Of a stretch of DNA of 64,000 bases, positions 9,044-18,317 are shown in pieces; positions within the stretch are counted from its first letter, which is position 1; the number at the start of each line of letters is the position of its first letter. The position numbers and the translations under genes are program-made. The notes under the pieces are model-generated. The model worked only from the letters and a program-made list of their open reading frames with translations, did not search any database and was not told the origin of the DNA. Source of the stretch: Streptomyces capitiformicae (lineage in GTDB: Bacteria > Actinomycetota > Actinomycetes > Streptomycetales > Streptomycetaceae); assembly GCF_002214185.1 (NCBI RefSeq), contig NZ_CP022161.1, forward strand, positions 4,835,767-4,899,766, read 5' to 3'.

Positions 9044-9496
9044 TCAGCTCGTGGCCGTCTGCGCGGTCGGCGGCGCCATGCCGACGGGTTGCTCCTTACG
9101 GGCGGAGGGTTCGCCGGTGCCCTGCCCGCGCTGTCCCTCTTCCTGTTCGGTGCGGCGGCGCTGAGCGGACTGCTCGCGGCTGATCACCTCTGTGGCGGCG
9201 CCCACGGCGAGGGCGATCGGCCATTCCAGGACCTGGACCGCGGCCATGCCGCCGAGTACGCCGTAGAAGGCCAGCCTGCGGAACGGAAGCCCTGCCGTGC
9301 CCTGCTGCCGTGATATGCCCTTGCGTGCGGCCGTGAAGAAGTCGCCGGGCGTCACATACGGGACGGGCACCCGTGGGTGCGCGGTGTGCAGGTGGACGAC
9401 CTTGTCGAACGCGTGATGCTCGGCCGACTCCTGCCGCTCGGATTCCGGCTGCGCCGGCTGCGTTTGCGGTGCTTGCTGCGTCTGTGGGGAAGTCAT
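9044..9496 (-). CDS. Conserved small membrane-associated protein beside the P-type ATPase
   Basis: 150 residues. The N terminus is Gln/Pro-rich, the middle contains HPRVPVPYVTPGDFFTAARKG, then a hydrophobic stretch (about 81-110: LAFYGVLGGMAAVQVLEWPIALAVGAATEV) that could form one or two membrane helices, and a charged Gln/Arg/Glu-rich tail. Not recognised as a named family. It follows the ATPase and the 62-codon gene in the same direction, so a role with that pump is an inference. Start ATG 9496. Confidence 0.65.
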   Translation of the reverse strand: MTSPQTQQAPQTQPAQPESERQESAEHHAFDKVVHLHTAHPRVPVPYVTPGDFFTAARKGISRQQGTAGLPFRRLAFYGVLGGMAAVQVLEWPIALAVGAATEVISREQSAQRRRTEQEEGQRGQGTGEPSARKEQPVGMAPPTAQTATS

Positions 9497-9627
9497 CTCC
9501 GTCCCTCCCGATGCTGGGCGACGTGAGTGAGGAGGTCTCCCTAGGCGCCTTCCATCCTTGGGTGTCGATAAACGACTCAAACCTGAAAAATCGGGTAAAC
9601 GTGACGACCCTTGTGAGGTGCGTGGCC

Positions 9628-9816
9628 TCAGGCGTGGGCGGCCGCCGGGCGCCCGCTGTTGAGGAACGCCTTCCAGAGGGCCATGGACAGGCGGATCAGC
9701 GCGGCCTCTATGACGGCGATGGCCACGTTGGTCAGGATCGTGGCGAGGAAGTGCGGCATGGTTCGGTCGACTTTCATGCGAATCGTGCTGCGGGCCATTC
9801 CTTTGTCCGGGCTCAA
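9628..9816 (-). CDS. Small single-pass membrane protein coupled to the P-type ATPase
   Basis: 62 codons from a TTG start at 9816. The TTG overlaps the TGA stop of the ATPase gene (TTGA), a layout that implies translational coupling. One membrane segment is visible (PHFLATILTNVAIAVIEAALI). In-frame ATG codons at 9798 and 9777 are alternative starts; the ATG at 9777 (MKVDRTMPHF) also looks natural. Function unknown; possibly a small accessory subunit of the pump. Confidence 0.55.
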   Translation of the reverse strand: MSPDKGMARSTIRMKVDRTMPHFLATILTNVAIAVIEAALIRLSMALWKAFLNSGRPAAAHA

Positions 9817-12800
9817 GGCTTCCGGGGGGTGGCTGCAAGGTTACGTCCAGGTGAACTTGCGACAGACCTGGCCACCGAGGGCAGTGCGACCGACCCCGCC
9901 GCCGAGGCCAGAGCGATCGTCCAGCCCACCGGGCCGAGCGGCCGGCTGCCGAAGAAGTGGCTCAGCCCCGGCACGCTCACCACCAGGCCCAGCACCACCA
10001 AGGACCCCACCACGGCCGCCGCGACCACCGGATCGCGGCCCGCGTCCGCCAGCGTCTGGAACAGCTGGGAGGAGACCAGGGCGACCAGCGCGACCGTGTC
10101 GGCGCGTCCCCGCGTACCGGTCGCCCGGGCCACCACCCAGGCAGCGGCGGCCGCCGCCGTGGTGACGACGGCACGCAACCGGATGTGCCGGGTCAGGGCC
10201 GCGCCGAGCGACGCCTCGGGCCCCTCCGTGAGCAGCCTGTCGGTGGCGTGGTCGGCCGGCGGCCGGGCGGCGATGGCCATGGCGGGCAGCATGTCCGTGA
10301 GCAGGTTGACCAGGAGGAGCTGGCGGGCGTTCAGCGCGCTGCGCCCGGTGAGCACACTGGTCGCCAGGGTGAAGACGATCTCCCCGACGTTCCCGCCGAG
10401 CAGGATGCCCAGCGCCTTGCGCACCGACGCCCACATGGCCCTGCCCTCGACGATGGCGTCGACGATGGTCTCGATGCGGTCGTCGGTGACCACCACGTCG
10501 GCGGCGGAACGGGCCGCCGGGGTCGCCCGGGAGCCCAGCGCGATGCCGACGTCGGCGATCCGGATGGCCGGCGCGTCATTGGCCCCGTCGCCGGTCACGG
10601 CCACGATCCGGCCCGCCGAGCGCAGCGCGCGCACGATACGCACCTTGTGCGCCGGGGTGACCCGGGCGAACACCGTGACGCCCGGCAGCGCCCGCGCGAG
10701 CGAGGCGTCGTCGAGGGCGTCCAGCTCCACCCCGGTCATCAGCCGGGGCTCCTCCTCCGGCCGTAGCTCCCGGGCGATCGCCGCCGCCGTACTGGGATGG
10801 TCTCCGGTGACCATGACGATGTGCACCCCGGCCGTGGCCAGCCGCCGCACGCTCTCGGCCGCGGTCGCCCGTACCGGATCGGCCAGGCCCAGCAGCCCCA
10901 GCAGACACAGCCCGTCGAGGTTCTCGTCGCTGACGTCCGCGAAATCGGCCAGCGCGGTGTCGTCCCGCGGCGCGTCCTTGGGCAGGACGTGCTCGGCCAC
11001 CGCGAGGACCCTCAGACCCTGGCGGGCCAGCCGGTCGATCTCCGCGTCGAAGTCCTCCCGCGCCCGGTCGTCGAAGGGCACGCTGCCCCCGTCCCGGCGG
11101 ATCCGGTCGCAACGGGCCAGTACGACCTCGGGGGCACCCTTGACGACGATCCGCGCCCGGTCGCCGGAGCGCCCCAGCACGGCGTGGAAGCCCCGCCCGG
11201 GCTCGAACGGCAGCTCCGTCACCCGGTCCCAGGCCTCGTCGGGCAGCCCCGCCGCCCGGACCGGGGCGGCACCCAGCAGCTCGGCCCCGGCCGCGATGGC
11301 ACGGTCGGTGGGATGGGGGAGGGACGAGGCGGGGCCCTGCGGACCGGCCAGCGCCGCCGCGGCCACGACCCGGCGCAGCGCCGGGCCGAGCCGGTCGGGC
11401 GAGCTCCGCTCCACCCCGTCGGACACCTGCTGGAGGCTGATCCTGCCCTCGGTGAGCGTGCCGGTCTTGTCGAAGCACAGCACATCGGTGCGCCCCAGCG
11501 CCTCGATGGTGGAGGCGCCGCGTACGAGGGTGTCGCGGGTGGACAGCCGACGGGCCGCGGCCAGCTCGGCGACCGTCGCGACGAAGGGCAGCCCCTCCGG
11601 TACGGCGGCCACGCACAGGCTGACCGCCGACCCCAGGGCCGCGCCCAGCGGACGCCTGCGGAGCAGGTCGACGGCGAAGAGGACGACGCCCGAGGCGACC
11701 GACATCGGCAGGAACCACCGGCCCAAGGCCTTCAGCCGCCGCTCCACACCGCTCGCCGGCGCCTCGTCCTCGGGACCGGTCTCCGCCGCGCTGCCCGCCT
11801 CGGTGGCGGTTCCGGTGGCCACGACCACGGCGACTGCGTGACCGGCGGCCACCGTCGTCCCCTGGTACAGCATCGACGTACGGTCCGCGACGACCCGGGC
11901 CGACGTCGGAGCGCTGCCCTTCAGGACGGTCTGCGACTCGCCGGTGAGACTGGACTCCTCGGTCTCCAGCCCCGTCGCCCGCACCACCCGGCAGTCGGCA
12001 GGGACTGAGTCACCGGGTTCGAGTTCGATCACATCGCCGCGCACCAGGTGCTCGGCGGCCGCCTCGACCGCGTCCGACCGGTCCGGGCGGCGCACCCGCA
12101 CCCGTACCGAGGTCGCCTCGACCAGCCGCTCGGCCGCCTGGTCGGCCTTCTGCCGCTGCACCCCGCCCACCAGCGCGTCCGTACCCAGGACCCCGCCGAT
12201 GAGGACGGCGTCCACCACGGAACCGAGCGCCGCCGAGATGCCGCCGCCGATCGCCAGCACGGGAGTGAGCGGATTGGCCAGTTCCTCCACGAACCTGCCG
12301 AGCAGGGTGGCGGCACCGGCGGGCCGGTCACGGCCCTCTACCTGACGGCGCCGTACGGCCTCGGTCTCGTCCAGCCCCCGGGAGGTGGTGCCGAGCCGCG
12401 CCATCACCTGACGTACCGTCATGGCGTGCCAGGGCGTGGGCTCCATGGCCGCCGGAGCCCGGCGGGTGTGCAGCCGCCGGCCCGCCCAGAACCCCGCGGC
12501 GATCCCCGCGATGGTCATCGCGTCGCTCACCAGCCGTGCCCGCGCCCAGGCCCCCGGACGGGGTACGAGGAGGCCGAGGGCCGAGCCCACGAGGGCGCCG
12601 CCGCCTTCCAGCCGGGTGCACAGCACGCCCAGTCGGCGGGCTTCCGGCACCGCCGTCAGCAGCAGATGGACGACATCCGGCGGGGCCGCGACATGGGCGT
12701 CCCACGGCACATGACGGCCACTGCCGAGCACTCCGACGGCCAGATCCGCCCGGGCGAAGGCGCGCTGCGTCCGGGCAGCGACCACCGCCACACCATGGCC

Positions 12801-14612
12801 CTCGGCCTGGAGCGAGCGGACCAGAGCGGCCGTGCGGCGGTGCCCGGTCGGGGCCGCCTCGGGAAGACCGAAGCGGCGGTGCAGCCCCGGCGGGCCGCCC
12901 ACCAGCCGTACCTCGCCGCACTCCCGCGCCGCCCGCACCAAGTGGTGGGCCAGCGGGTGCAGTTGGGGGACCAGCCCGGCGACGGCGACCGGCGTGCCCT
13001 CCCGCGAAACGAGCACGACCCGCGCGCCCTCCTCCGCCCACCGCTCCATCAACTCGGCCGTCTCCTCGGACACCACCGCGCCCCCCGGTACACCGCCCGC
13101 GTCCGTGAACGGCTCCAACGCCCACCCCGCCAACTGCGACGGCACCGCGTGCCCCTTACCGCGTCGCAGACCCGGCTCGATCAGTTCGAGGATCCGCGCG
13201 TGCAACTCGTCGTCTTCCGGGGTGGGTTGAGCGTCAGCGGCGTGGCCGTCGGGGCTCGCCTGCGGGCCGTTCGTGGGCCGGCCGTCCGGTCCGGCCTCCG
13301 GTCCGGTGCGGTGATGGCCGTCCGTGCTGCCCCCCGCCCCGTCCGGGCGGGTGGCGGTCGTGCTGTTCTCCGCCCCGTCCGGGTGGGCGCCGTCCGCCGC
13401 CCCCTCTGTCAGCCCGCCGGGCGGTGTCAGCCGGGCGACGCCCTCGACCATCCAACCGCCGGCCGCGAGCACGCGGGCGTCCAGGATGACGGTGTCGATG
13501 CGGTCCAGGCGGCGCAGGGCCTGCGGCCGCAGCACCAGGGCTCCCCGGTCGGAGAGCGTCCTGGACACCGACGAGGCGTACGACTCGCCGCCGTAGCGAG
13601 GGCCCCGCGGAGTCCCGGCGATCAGCAGCGCCAACCCCCGGTCGTGGCTGAGCGGGCCGACCGCGGTGAGGCCGTACGCCGCGACGGACACCGGCACCGC
13701 CACATTGGCGTACCGCTCGCTCGGCCCCGGCGGCAGCGGCGCGGGGCGCGTGTAGGCCGGCGCGGCGTCATGGCGGTACGCCCCCTCGTGCGCGGCGAGC
13801 CTGCGCGCCCACTCCTCCCAGGTCCTGCGGCGGCCCTGGACCTCCGCGTACCGGGCGGCGGCCAGAACGGTGGTCACCGCGGCGCCGAGCGGCCGGAACG
13901 TCAACGTCGTCATCAGCAGGTTCGTCGCGGCCCAGCCCCGCTCCGCGGTGGTCTCGCCGAGCCGGTGGGCGATGCCCTCACGCAGCCGCGGGATGGCCTC
14001 CGCGAGCTGGGTCGCGGAGATCACCACCGGCGGCAGACCGCGCAGCCGCAGGAGGTTGCCGACCGACGCCACGCCCACCGCCACCAGGCCCGCGCCGAGG
14101 TGAACGCCCGCCTCGACCAGCCCCCCCGCCCGGCCGGGAAAGCCCAGCGTGGCGGCGCCCCGCTCGCCCTTGTCCGCCCCGGTGCCCCCCGCCTCCGGCT
14201 CGGCGGTGTCCGCGGCCGAGACCAGGGCGACGACGCGCTCCAGATCGGTCTCGGGCGCGCAGCCGACGTACACACAACCCAGGGCGCCGTTCACCTCGGC
14301 ACGGCTCACACCCGGCAGCCCGCGCAGCGCCTTCTCCACCGCGCGCGCCTCGCCCGCCGTGCCGGGAAGTCCCAGCCGCCGGGTCTCGACCTGCACACCA
14401 CCGGCGGTCCGCCAGAACCGTGGCGTACGGGGCGGGTCGCCCTTCTCCGGATTCTGCGGCTTCTCCGGTGCTGCCACGGCGGTCAACCGCTCGGTCGTGG
14501 AGCGCACCGCCCCCGACAGTACGGAACCGGCCAGCGCGGAACCGGACCGCACGGACCGGGAGATCATGGATGGCGACGGCAACAGCACGGGCCAGATCAC
14601 GTGGACCTCCAC
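9813..14612 (-). CDS. Very large CtpI-like P-type cation-transporting ATPase
   Basis: Up to 1599 residues, about twice the usual P-type ATPase. The N-terminal half carries a heavy-metal-domain-like fold without the CxxC pair (GVSRAEVNGALGCVYVG) and a degenerate ATPase-like half. The C-terminal half is a complete pump: actuator motif SLTGES, phosphorylation motif CFDKTGTLTEGR (around 11460-11485), hinge TGDGANDAPAI and several membrane segments. The length and two-half design resemble M. tuberculosis CtpI; the ion is unknown. A low-complexity Asp/Gly/Pro/Thr insert lies near 13220-13420. The start is GTG 14612 or ATG 14567; neither has a convincing ribosome site. Confidence 0.88.
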   Translation of the reverse strand: MEVHVIWPVLLPSPSMISRSVRSGSALAGSVLSGAVRSTTERLTAVAAPEKPQNPEKGDPPRTPRFWRTAGGVQVETRRLGLPGTAGEARAVEKALRGLPGVSRAEVNGALGCVYVGCAPETDLERVVALVSAADTAEPEAGGTGADKGERGAATLGFPGRAGGLVEAGVHLGAGLVAVGVASVGNLLRLRGLPPVVISATQLAEAIPRLREGIAHRLGETTAERGWAATNLLMTTLTFRPLGAAVTTVLAAARYAEVQGRRRTWEEWARRLAAHEGAYRHDAAPAYTRPAPLPPGPSERYANVAVPVSVAAYGLTAVGPLSHDRGLALLIAGTPRGPRYGGESYASSVSRTLSDRGALVLRPQALRRLDRIDTVILDARVLAAGGWMVEGVARLTPPGGLTEGAADGAHPDGAENSTTATRPDGAGGSTDGHHRTGPEAGPDGRPTNGPQASPDGHAADAQPTPEDDELHARILELIEPGLRRGKGHAVPSQLAGWALEPFTDAGGVPGGAVVSEETAELMERWAEEGARVVLVSREGTPVAVAGLVPQLHPLAHHLVRAARECGEVRLVGGPPGLHRRFGLPEAAPTGHRRTAALVRSLQAEGHGVAVVAARTQRAFARADLAVGVLGSGRHVPWDAHVAAPPDVVHLLLTAVPEARRLGVLCTRLEGGGALVGSALGLLVPRPGAWARARLVSDAMTIAGIAAGFWAGRRLHTRRAPAAMEPTPWHAMTVRQVMARLGTTSRGLDETEAVRRRQVEGRDRPAGAATLLGRFVEELANPLTPVLAIGGGISAALGSVVDAVLIGGVLGTDALVGGVQRQKADQAAERLVEATSVRVRVRRPDRSDAVEAAAEHLVRGDVIELEPGDSVPADCRVVRATGLETEESSLTGESQTVLKGSAPTSARVVADRTSMLYQGTTVAAGHAVAVVVATGTATEAGSAAETGPEDEAPASGVERRLKALGRWFLPMSVASGVVLFAVDLLRRRPLGAALGSAVSLCVAAVPEGLPFVATVAELAAARRLSTRDTLVRGASTIEALGRTDVLCFDKTGTLTEGRISLQQVSDGVERSSPDRLGPALRRVVAAAALAGPQGPASSLPHPTDRAIAAGAELLGAAPVRAAGLPDEAWDRVTELPFEPGRGFHAVLGRSGDRARIVVKGAPEVVLARCDRIRRDGGSVPFDDRAREDFDAEIDRLARQGLRVLAVAEHVLPKDAPRDDTALADFADVSDENLDGLCLLGLLGLADPVRATAAESVRRLATAGVHIVMVTGDHPSTAAAIARELRPEEEPRLMTGVELDALDDASLARALPGVTVFARVTPAHKVRIVRALRSAGRIVAVTGDGANDAPAIRIADVGIALGSRATPAARSAADVVVTDDRIETIVDAIVEGRAMWASVRKALGILLGGNVGEIVFTLATSVLTGRSALNARQLLLVNLLTDMLPAMAIAARPPADHATDRLLTEGPEASLGAALTRHIRLRAVVTTAAAAAAWVVARATGTRGRADTVALVALVSSQLFQTLADAGRDPVVAAAVVGSLVVLGLVVSVPGLSHFFGSRPLGPVGWTIALASAAGSVALPSVARSVASSPGRNLAATPRKP

Positions 14613-14728
14613 GATCGGCCACCGGGGACGTGACCGCCAGTCCCGAAGAACTCACGGCTCCCACCAGTATGCGCACGCCTCACCAGCCCCGTCCTGCGCA
14701 GACGGATCCGGGTACGTCGAAGGAGGAG

Positions 14729-15361
14729 TCAGTCGGTGACGCGGGGAGCGCAGCCGAGTACGTGCTCCTTCACCAGGCGCCCGATGTCCGGATCCCGACG
14801 CTTGAACGCGTCGACCAGCGCCTGGTGCTCCTCCGCGTACGACTCCTGCCGCGTCCCCAGCCACCGGATCGACAGGGCCGTGAACACCTCGATGCCCAGC
14901 CCCTCCCAGGTGTGCAGCAGCACACTGTTCCCGGCCGCCCGGACCATCTCCCGGTGGAAGGCCACGGTGTGCCGCACCTGGGCCTCGCCGTCGGCGGTGC
15001 GGTCCGCCTCGTACAACGCCGCGACCTGCGGTTCCAGCGCCGAGGTGTCCTCGGCCAGCCGAGCCGCCGCCAGCTCGGCGGCGATCTGCTCCAGACCGGC
15101 GCGGACCGGGTAGATCTCCTCCAGGTCGGTGGCCGTGAGGTTCCGTACGCGTACGCCCTTGTTCGGCGCGGACTCGATCAGCCGCAGGGACTCCAGCTCG
15201 CGCAACGCCTCGCGCACGGGTGTCTGGCTGACCTCCAGCTCCGTCGCGATCCGCCGCTCCACGATCCGCTCACCCGGCTTCCAGCGCCCGCTCACGATCC
15301 CCTCCACGATGTGCTCGCGGATCTGTTCGCGCAGCGAGTGGATGACGGGCGCGGTGGTCAT
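14729..15361 (-). CDS. GntR/FadR-family transcriptional regulator
   Basis: 210 residues: winged HTH (about 5-72, with GERIVERRIATELEVSQTPV and the SAPNKGVRV wing) and an all-helical FCD domain with the metal or carboxylate-binding positions HREM and EEHQALVDAF. FCD-type GntR proteins sense organic acids. It lies between the E2 and E1 genes of 2-oxo-acid dehydrogenases and runs in the same direction, so regulation of pyruvate dehydrogenase is a reasonable inference. The GAAGGAG ribosome site supports ATG 15361. Confidence 0.92.
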   Translation of the reverse strand: MTTAPVIHSLREQIREHIVEGIVSGRWKPGERIVERRIATELEVSQTPVREALRELESLRLIESAPNKGVRVRNLTATDLEEIYPVRAGLEQIAAELAAARLAEDTSALEPQVAALYEADRTADGEAQVRHTVAFHREMVRAAGNSVLLHTWEGLGIEVFTALSIRWLGTRQESYAEEHQALVDAFKRRDPDIGRLVKEHVLGCAPRVTD

Positions 15362-15397
15362 GCGGGCTCCTTCGGCGGGGGACAGAGCCCCAAGGGC

Positions 15398-15417
15398 GTT
15401 TGACCTCTAGACAATAA
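15398..15417. promoter_or_regulatory. Candidate GntR operator/promoter upstream of the regulator
   Basis: TTTGACCTCTAGACAATAAA is an AT-rich island centred on CTAG with TTG and CAA half-sites, about 40-55 bp upstream of the GntR start. The position suits autoregulation. Assigned by position and symmetry only. Confidence 0.35.
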
Positions 15418-15532
15418 AGCCGGGGCCCTGCCGGGGAGGGCCGCACGGGGGTGCTTCTGCGCAGGTGAGACGAGACTTACACGGTGTGAGGCGTAGGCGC
15501 CAGAGGGCTCGCACCCGGCGCGCTGCAACGGC

Positions 15533-15567
15533 GGCGCCCCGCCCGGAGAAGCTCCGCGCGGGGCGCC
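15533..15567. terminator. Hairpin terminator after the E2 gene
   Basis: GGCGCCCCGC (15533-15542) pairs with GCGGGGCGCC (15558-15567), and inside it CGGAG pairs with CTCCG. It lies about 20 bases after the stop of the minus-strand E2 gene and before the GntR gene. Confidence 0.75.
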
Positions 15568-15587
15568 GTACTACCCGATCAGGGACA

Positions 15588-16694
15588 TCAGAGGCCGAGC
15601 TCGACCTCGAACTCGCCCGCCTCCAGGATCGCCTTGACCGCCGTCAGGTAACGGGCCGCGTCGGCGCCGTCGACCAGGCGGTGGTCGTAGGAGAGGGTCA
15701 GGTAGGTCATGTCGCGGACGCCGATGACCGTGCCCTCCTCCGTCTCGATCACGGCGGGGCGCTTGACCGTGGCGCCGATGCCGAGGATCGCGACCTGGTT
15801 CGGCGGCACGATGATCGTGTCGAAGAGCGCGCCGCGCGAGCCGGTGTTGGAGATGGTGAAGGTCGCGCCGGAGAGCTCGTCCGGGGTGATCTTGTTGGCC
15901 CGGACCTTGCCCGCCAGGTCGGCGGTGGCCTTGGCGATACCGGCGATGTTGAGGTCGCCCGCGCCCTTGATGACCGGGGTCATCAGGCCCTTCTCGGAGT
16001 CCACCGCGATACCGATGTTCTCGGCGTCGAAGTAGGTGATGGTGCCCTCGGCCTCGTTGATCCGGGCGTTGATGACCGGGTGGGCCTTCAGCGCCTGGGC
16101 CGCCGCCTTCACGAAGAACGGCATCGGGGAGAGCTTGACGCCCTCGCGGGCCGCGAAGGAGTCCTTCGCCTGCGCGCGGAGCTTCATCAGGCGGGTGATG
16201 TCCACCTCGACGACCGAGGACAGCTGGGCCTGCTCGCGCAGGGCCTTGACCATGTTGTCGCCGATGACCTTGCGGATGCGGGTCATCTTGACGGTCTGGC
16301 CGCGCAGCGGGGAGACCTCGAGCTTCGGCGCCTTCTTCGCGGCGGCGGGGCCCCCGGCAGTCACAGCTGCCGCAGGGGCCGGAGCGGCCGCGGCGGCCTT
16401 CGCGGCCTCGGCGGCGGCGATGACGTCCTGCTTGCGGATACGACCGCCGACGCCGGTGCCCTTGACGGTGGCCAGGTCGACACCGTTCTCGGCGGCGAGC
16501 TTGCGCACCAGCGGGGTCACGTAGGCACCCTCGTCGGTCGCCTGGGCGGCGACGGGCGCGGCAGCGGCCGGAGCCGGGGTGACCGGGGCGGGCGCCGGAG
16601 CGGCCGGAGCCGGGGTGGCGGCCACCGGGGCCGGAGCCGGAGCGGCCGGCGCGGGGGCCGGGGCCCGTGAGGCCCCCCGCAGGGCCTCACGCAT
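15588..16694 (-). CDS. sucB: N-terminally truncated dihydrolipoamide acyltransferase (E2) without lipoyl domains
   Basis: 368 residues. Present: an Ala/Pro linker (11-50), a peripheral-subunit-binding domain (about 58-92: YVTPLVRKLAAENGVDLATV), a second linker, and the full catalytic domain with SYDHRLVDGADAARYL near the C terminus. Absent: the one or two N-terminal lipoyl domains (the DKA-containing domain that swings substrates), usual in Streptomyces SucB of about 590 residues. The frame starts at an ATG only 10 residues before the linker and has only a weak ribosome site. Beyond it lies a divergent glyoxalase gene with its own promoter, so the 5' half of the gene is truly missing here. 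Without lipoyl domains it cannot do normal acyl transfer. It is either a rearrangement or an assembly join inside the repetitive linker. Confidence 0.85.
   Translation of the reverse strand: MREALRGASRAPAPAPAAPAPAPVAATPAPAAPAPAPVTPAPAAAAPVAAQATDEGAYVTPLVRKLAAENGVDLATVKGTGVGGRIRKQDVIAAAEAAKAAAAAPAPAAAVTAGGPAAAKKAPKLEVSPLRGQTVKMTRIRKVIGDNMVKALREQAQLSSVVEVDITRLMKLRAQAKDSFAAREGVKLSPMPFFVKAAAQALKAHPVINARINEAEGTITYFDAENIGIAVDSEKGLMTPVIKGAGDLNIAGIAKATADLAGKVRANKITPDELSGATFTISNTGSRGALFDTIIVPPNQVAILGIGATVKRPAVIETEEGTVIGVRDMTYLTLSYDHRLVDGADAARYLTAVKAILEAGEFEVELGL
16666..16691. terminator. Hairpin at the broken 5' end of the E2 gene
   Basis: CGTGAGGCCC (16666-16675) and GGGCCTCACG (16682-16691) form a perfect 10-bp stem with a 6-nt loop. 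It looks like a stand-alone terminator, yet it overlaps the first codons of the truncated E2. This is the likely breakpoint: sequence left of it is E2, sequence right of it belongs to another neighbourhood. Confidence 0.6.
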
Positions 16695-16737
16695 GCCGGC
16701 GCCGAGCCTCAGCAGGTCATGCCGAAAGAGATCCCAG

Positions 16738-16765
16738 TTGCCGTCCGTCGCGTGTTACGTATAAC
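16738..16765 (+). promoter_or_regulatory. Promoter of the glyoxalase gene
   Basis: A -35 TTGCCG (16738-16743) and a -10 TATAAC (16760-16765) are separated by 16 bp, 35 bp before the ATG at 16800. Confidence 0.6.
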
Positions 16766-16799
16766 CTCCCGGGAACCCCGAGCCACCCGAGAGGCCACG

Positions 16800-17195
16800 A
16801 TGAGACGTATCGCCCTGGTCACCCTCGTAGTCGACGACTACGACGAGGCGATCCGCTTCTACACCGAGGCGCTCGGCTTCCGGCTCGTCGAGGACGCACC
16901 GCGGCCGGACGGCGGCCGGTGGGTCGTCGTCGAGCCGGGAAGCGGCGAGCAGGGCGGCGGACTGCTGCTCGCGAGGGCCAAGGACGAGGCACAGCGCGCC
17001 CGGGTCGGCGACCAGACCGGCGGGCGTGTGGGCTTCTTCCTGCACACCGACGACTTCGCCCGTGACCACGCCCGGATGCTGGCCGCGGGCGTGCGGTTCC
17101 TGGAAGAGCCGCGCCACGAACCGTACGGCTCGGTCGCCGTCTTCGAGGACCTGTACGGAAACCGCTGGGACCTGCTCCAGCCGCTCGACGACTGA
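16800..17195 (+). CDS. VOC/glyoxalase-family protein
   Basis: 131 residues with one vicinal-oxygen-chelate module pair: the opening LVTLVVDDYDEAIRFYTEALGFRL and the ending DLYGNRWDLLQP are typical. The family includes glyoxalases, dioxygenases and antibiotic-resistance proteins; the substrate is not evident. Start ATG 16800 follows the promoter at 16738; an upstream in-frame ATG (16719) lies ahead of that promoter and is rejected. It precedes adenosine deaminase by 51 bp, so the two may be cotranscribed. Confidence 0.85.
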   Translation: MRRIALVTLVVDDYDEAIRFYTEALGFRLVEDAPRPDGGRWVVVEPGSGEQGGGLLLARAKDEAQRARVGDQTGGRVGFFLHTDDFARDHARMLAAGVRFLEEPRHEPYGSVAVFEDLYGNRWDLLQPLDD

Positions 17196-17246
17196 CCTGC
17201 CCCGCCGCTCACACACCATCGCACCACCTGCCGAGGAACGAACGCC

Positions 17247-18317
17247 ATGACAGCTACGCGTGTAGACGCCGACACCATCCGCCGCCTCCCCAAGGTCGTC
17301 CTGCACGACCACCTCGACGGTGGTCTGCGCCCCGCCACCCTCGTGGAGCTCGCCGCGGAGGTCGGTCACACCCTCCCGGAGACCGACCCGGAGGGCCTCG
17401 CCGCCTGGTTCTACGAGGCCGCGAACTCCGGTGACCTGGTGCGGTACATAGCCACGTTCGAGCACACCCTCGCCGTGCTGCAGACCCGCGAGGGCCTGCT
17501 GCGCGCCGCCGAGGAGTACGTGCTCGACCTGGCCGCGGACGGTGTCGTCTACGGCGAGGTCCGCTACGCCCCCGAACTGAACGTGGGCGGTGGACTGACC
17601 CTGCCCGAGGTCGTCGAGACCGTGCAGGAGGGCCTGGCCGCCGGTATGGCCAAGGCGGCCGCCCAGGGCACCCCGGTCCGGGTCGGGACGCTGCTGTGCG
17701 GCATGCGCATGTTCGACCGGGTCGCCGAGGCCGCCGACCTGGCCGTGGCCTTCCGGGACGCGGGTGTCGTCGGCTTCGACATCGCAGGCGCCGAGGACGG
17801 CTTCCCGCCCGCCGACCACCTGGCCGCCTTCGAGAAGCTGCGCCGCGAGAGCGTCCCCTTCACCATCCACGCCGGTGAGGCCCACGGGCTGCCCAGCATC
17901 CACCAGGCCCTCCAGGTCTGCGGCGCCCAGCGCATCGGTCACGGCGTCCGCATCACCGAGGACATCGTCGACGGCAAGCTCGGCCGTCTCGCCTCCTGGG
18001 CGCGTGACCGCCGTATCGCCCTGGAGATGTGCCCCACCTCCAACCTCCAGACCGGCGCGGCCACCTCCATCGCCGAGCACCCCATCACGGCCCTGAAGGA
18101 CCTCGGCTTCCGCGTCACCCTCAACACCGACAACCGTCTGGTGTCGGGCACCACGATGACCCGCGAGATGAGCCTGCTGGTCGAGGAGGCCGGCTGGACC
18201 CTCGACGACCTGCGCACGGTCACCGTCAACGGTCTCAAGAGCGCCTTCATCCCGTTCGACGAGCGCAACGCCCTCATCCGGGACGTCGTCCTGCCGGGCT
18301 ACGAGTCCGCGTTCTGA
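17247..18317 (+). CDS. add: Adenosine deaminase
   Basis: 356 residues. It deaminates adenosine (and deoxyadenosine) to inosine in purine salvage. The zinc and catalytic motifs are all present: LHDHLDGG (His20, His22), the HAGE motif, RIGHGVR, MCPTSNL and the NTDN loop. Good ribosome site (GAGGAACG) before ATG 17247. Its 3' end overlaps the convergent DinB gene by 19 bp. Confidence 0.96.
   Translation: MTATRVDADTIRRLPKVVLHDHLDGGLRPATLVELAAEVGHTLPETDPEGLAAWFYEAANSGDLVRYIATFEHTLAVLQTREGLLRAAEEYVLDLAADGVVYGEVRYAPELNVGGGLTLPEVVETVQEGLAAGMAKAAAQGTPVRVGTLLCGMRMFDRVAEAADLAVAFRDAGVVGFDIAGAEDGFPPADHLAAFEKLRRESVPFTIHAGEAHGLPSIHQALQVCGAQRIGHGVRITEDIVDGKLGRLASWARDRRIALEMCPTSNLQTGAATSIAEHPITALKDLGFRVTLNTDNRLVSGTTMTREMSLLVEEAGWTLDDLRTVTVNGLKSAFIPFDERNALIRDVVLPGYESAF

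Noticed and set aside
9373..14633. Long plus-strand frames (822 and 861 codons) opposite the P-type ATPase
   Set aside because: High-GC antisense shadows. The minus strand has all P-type motifs.
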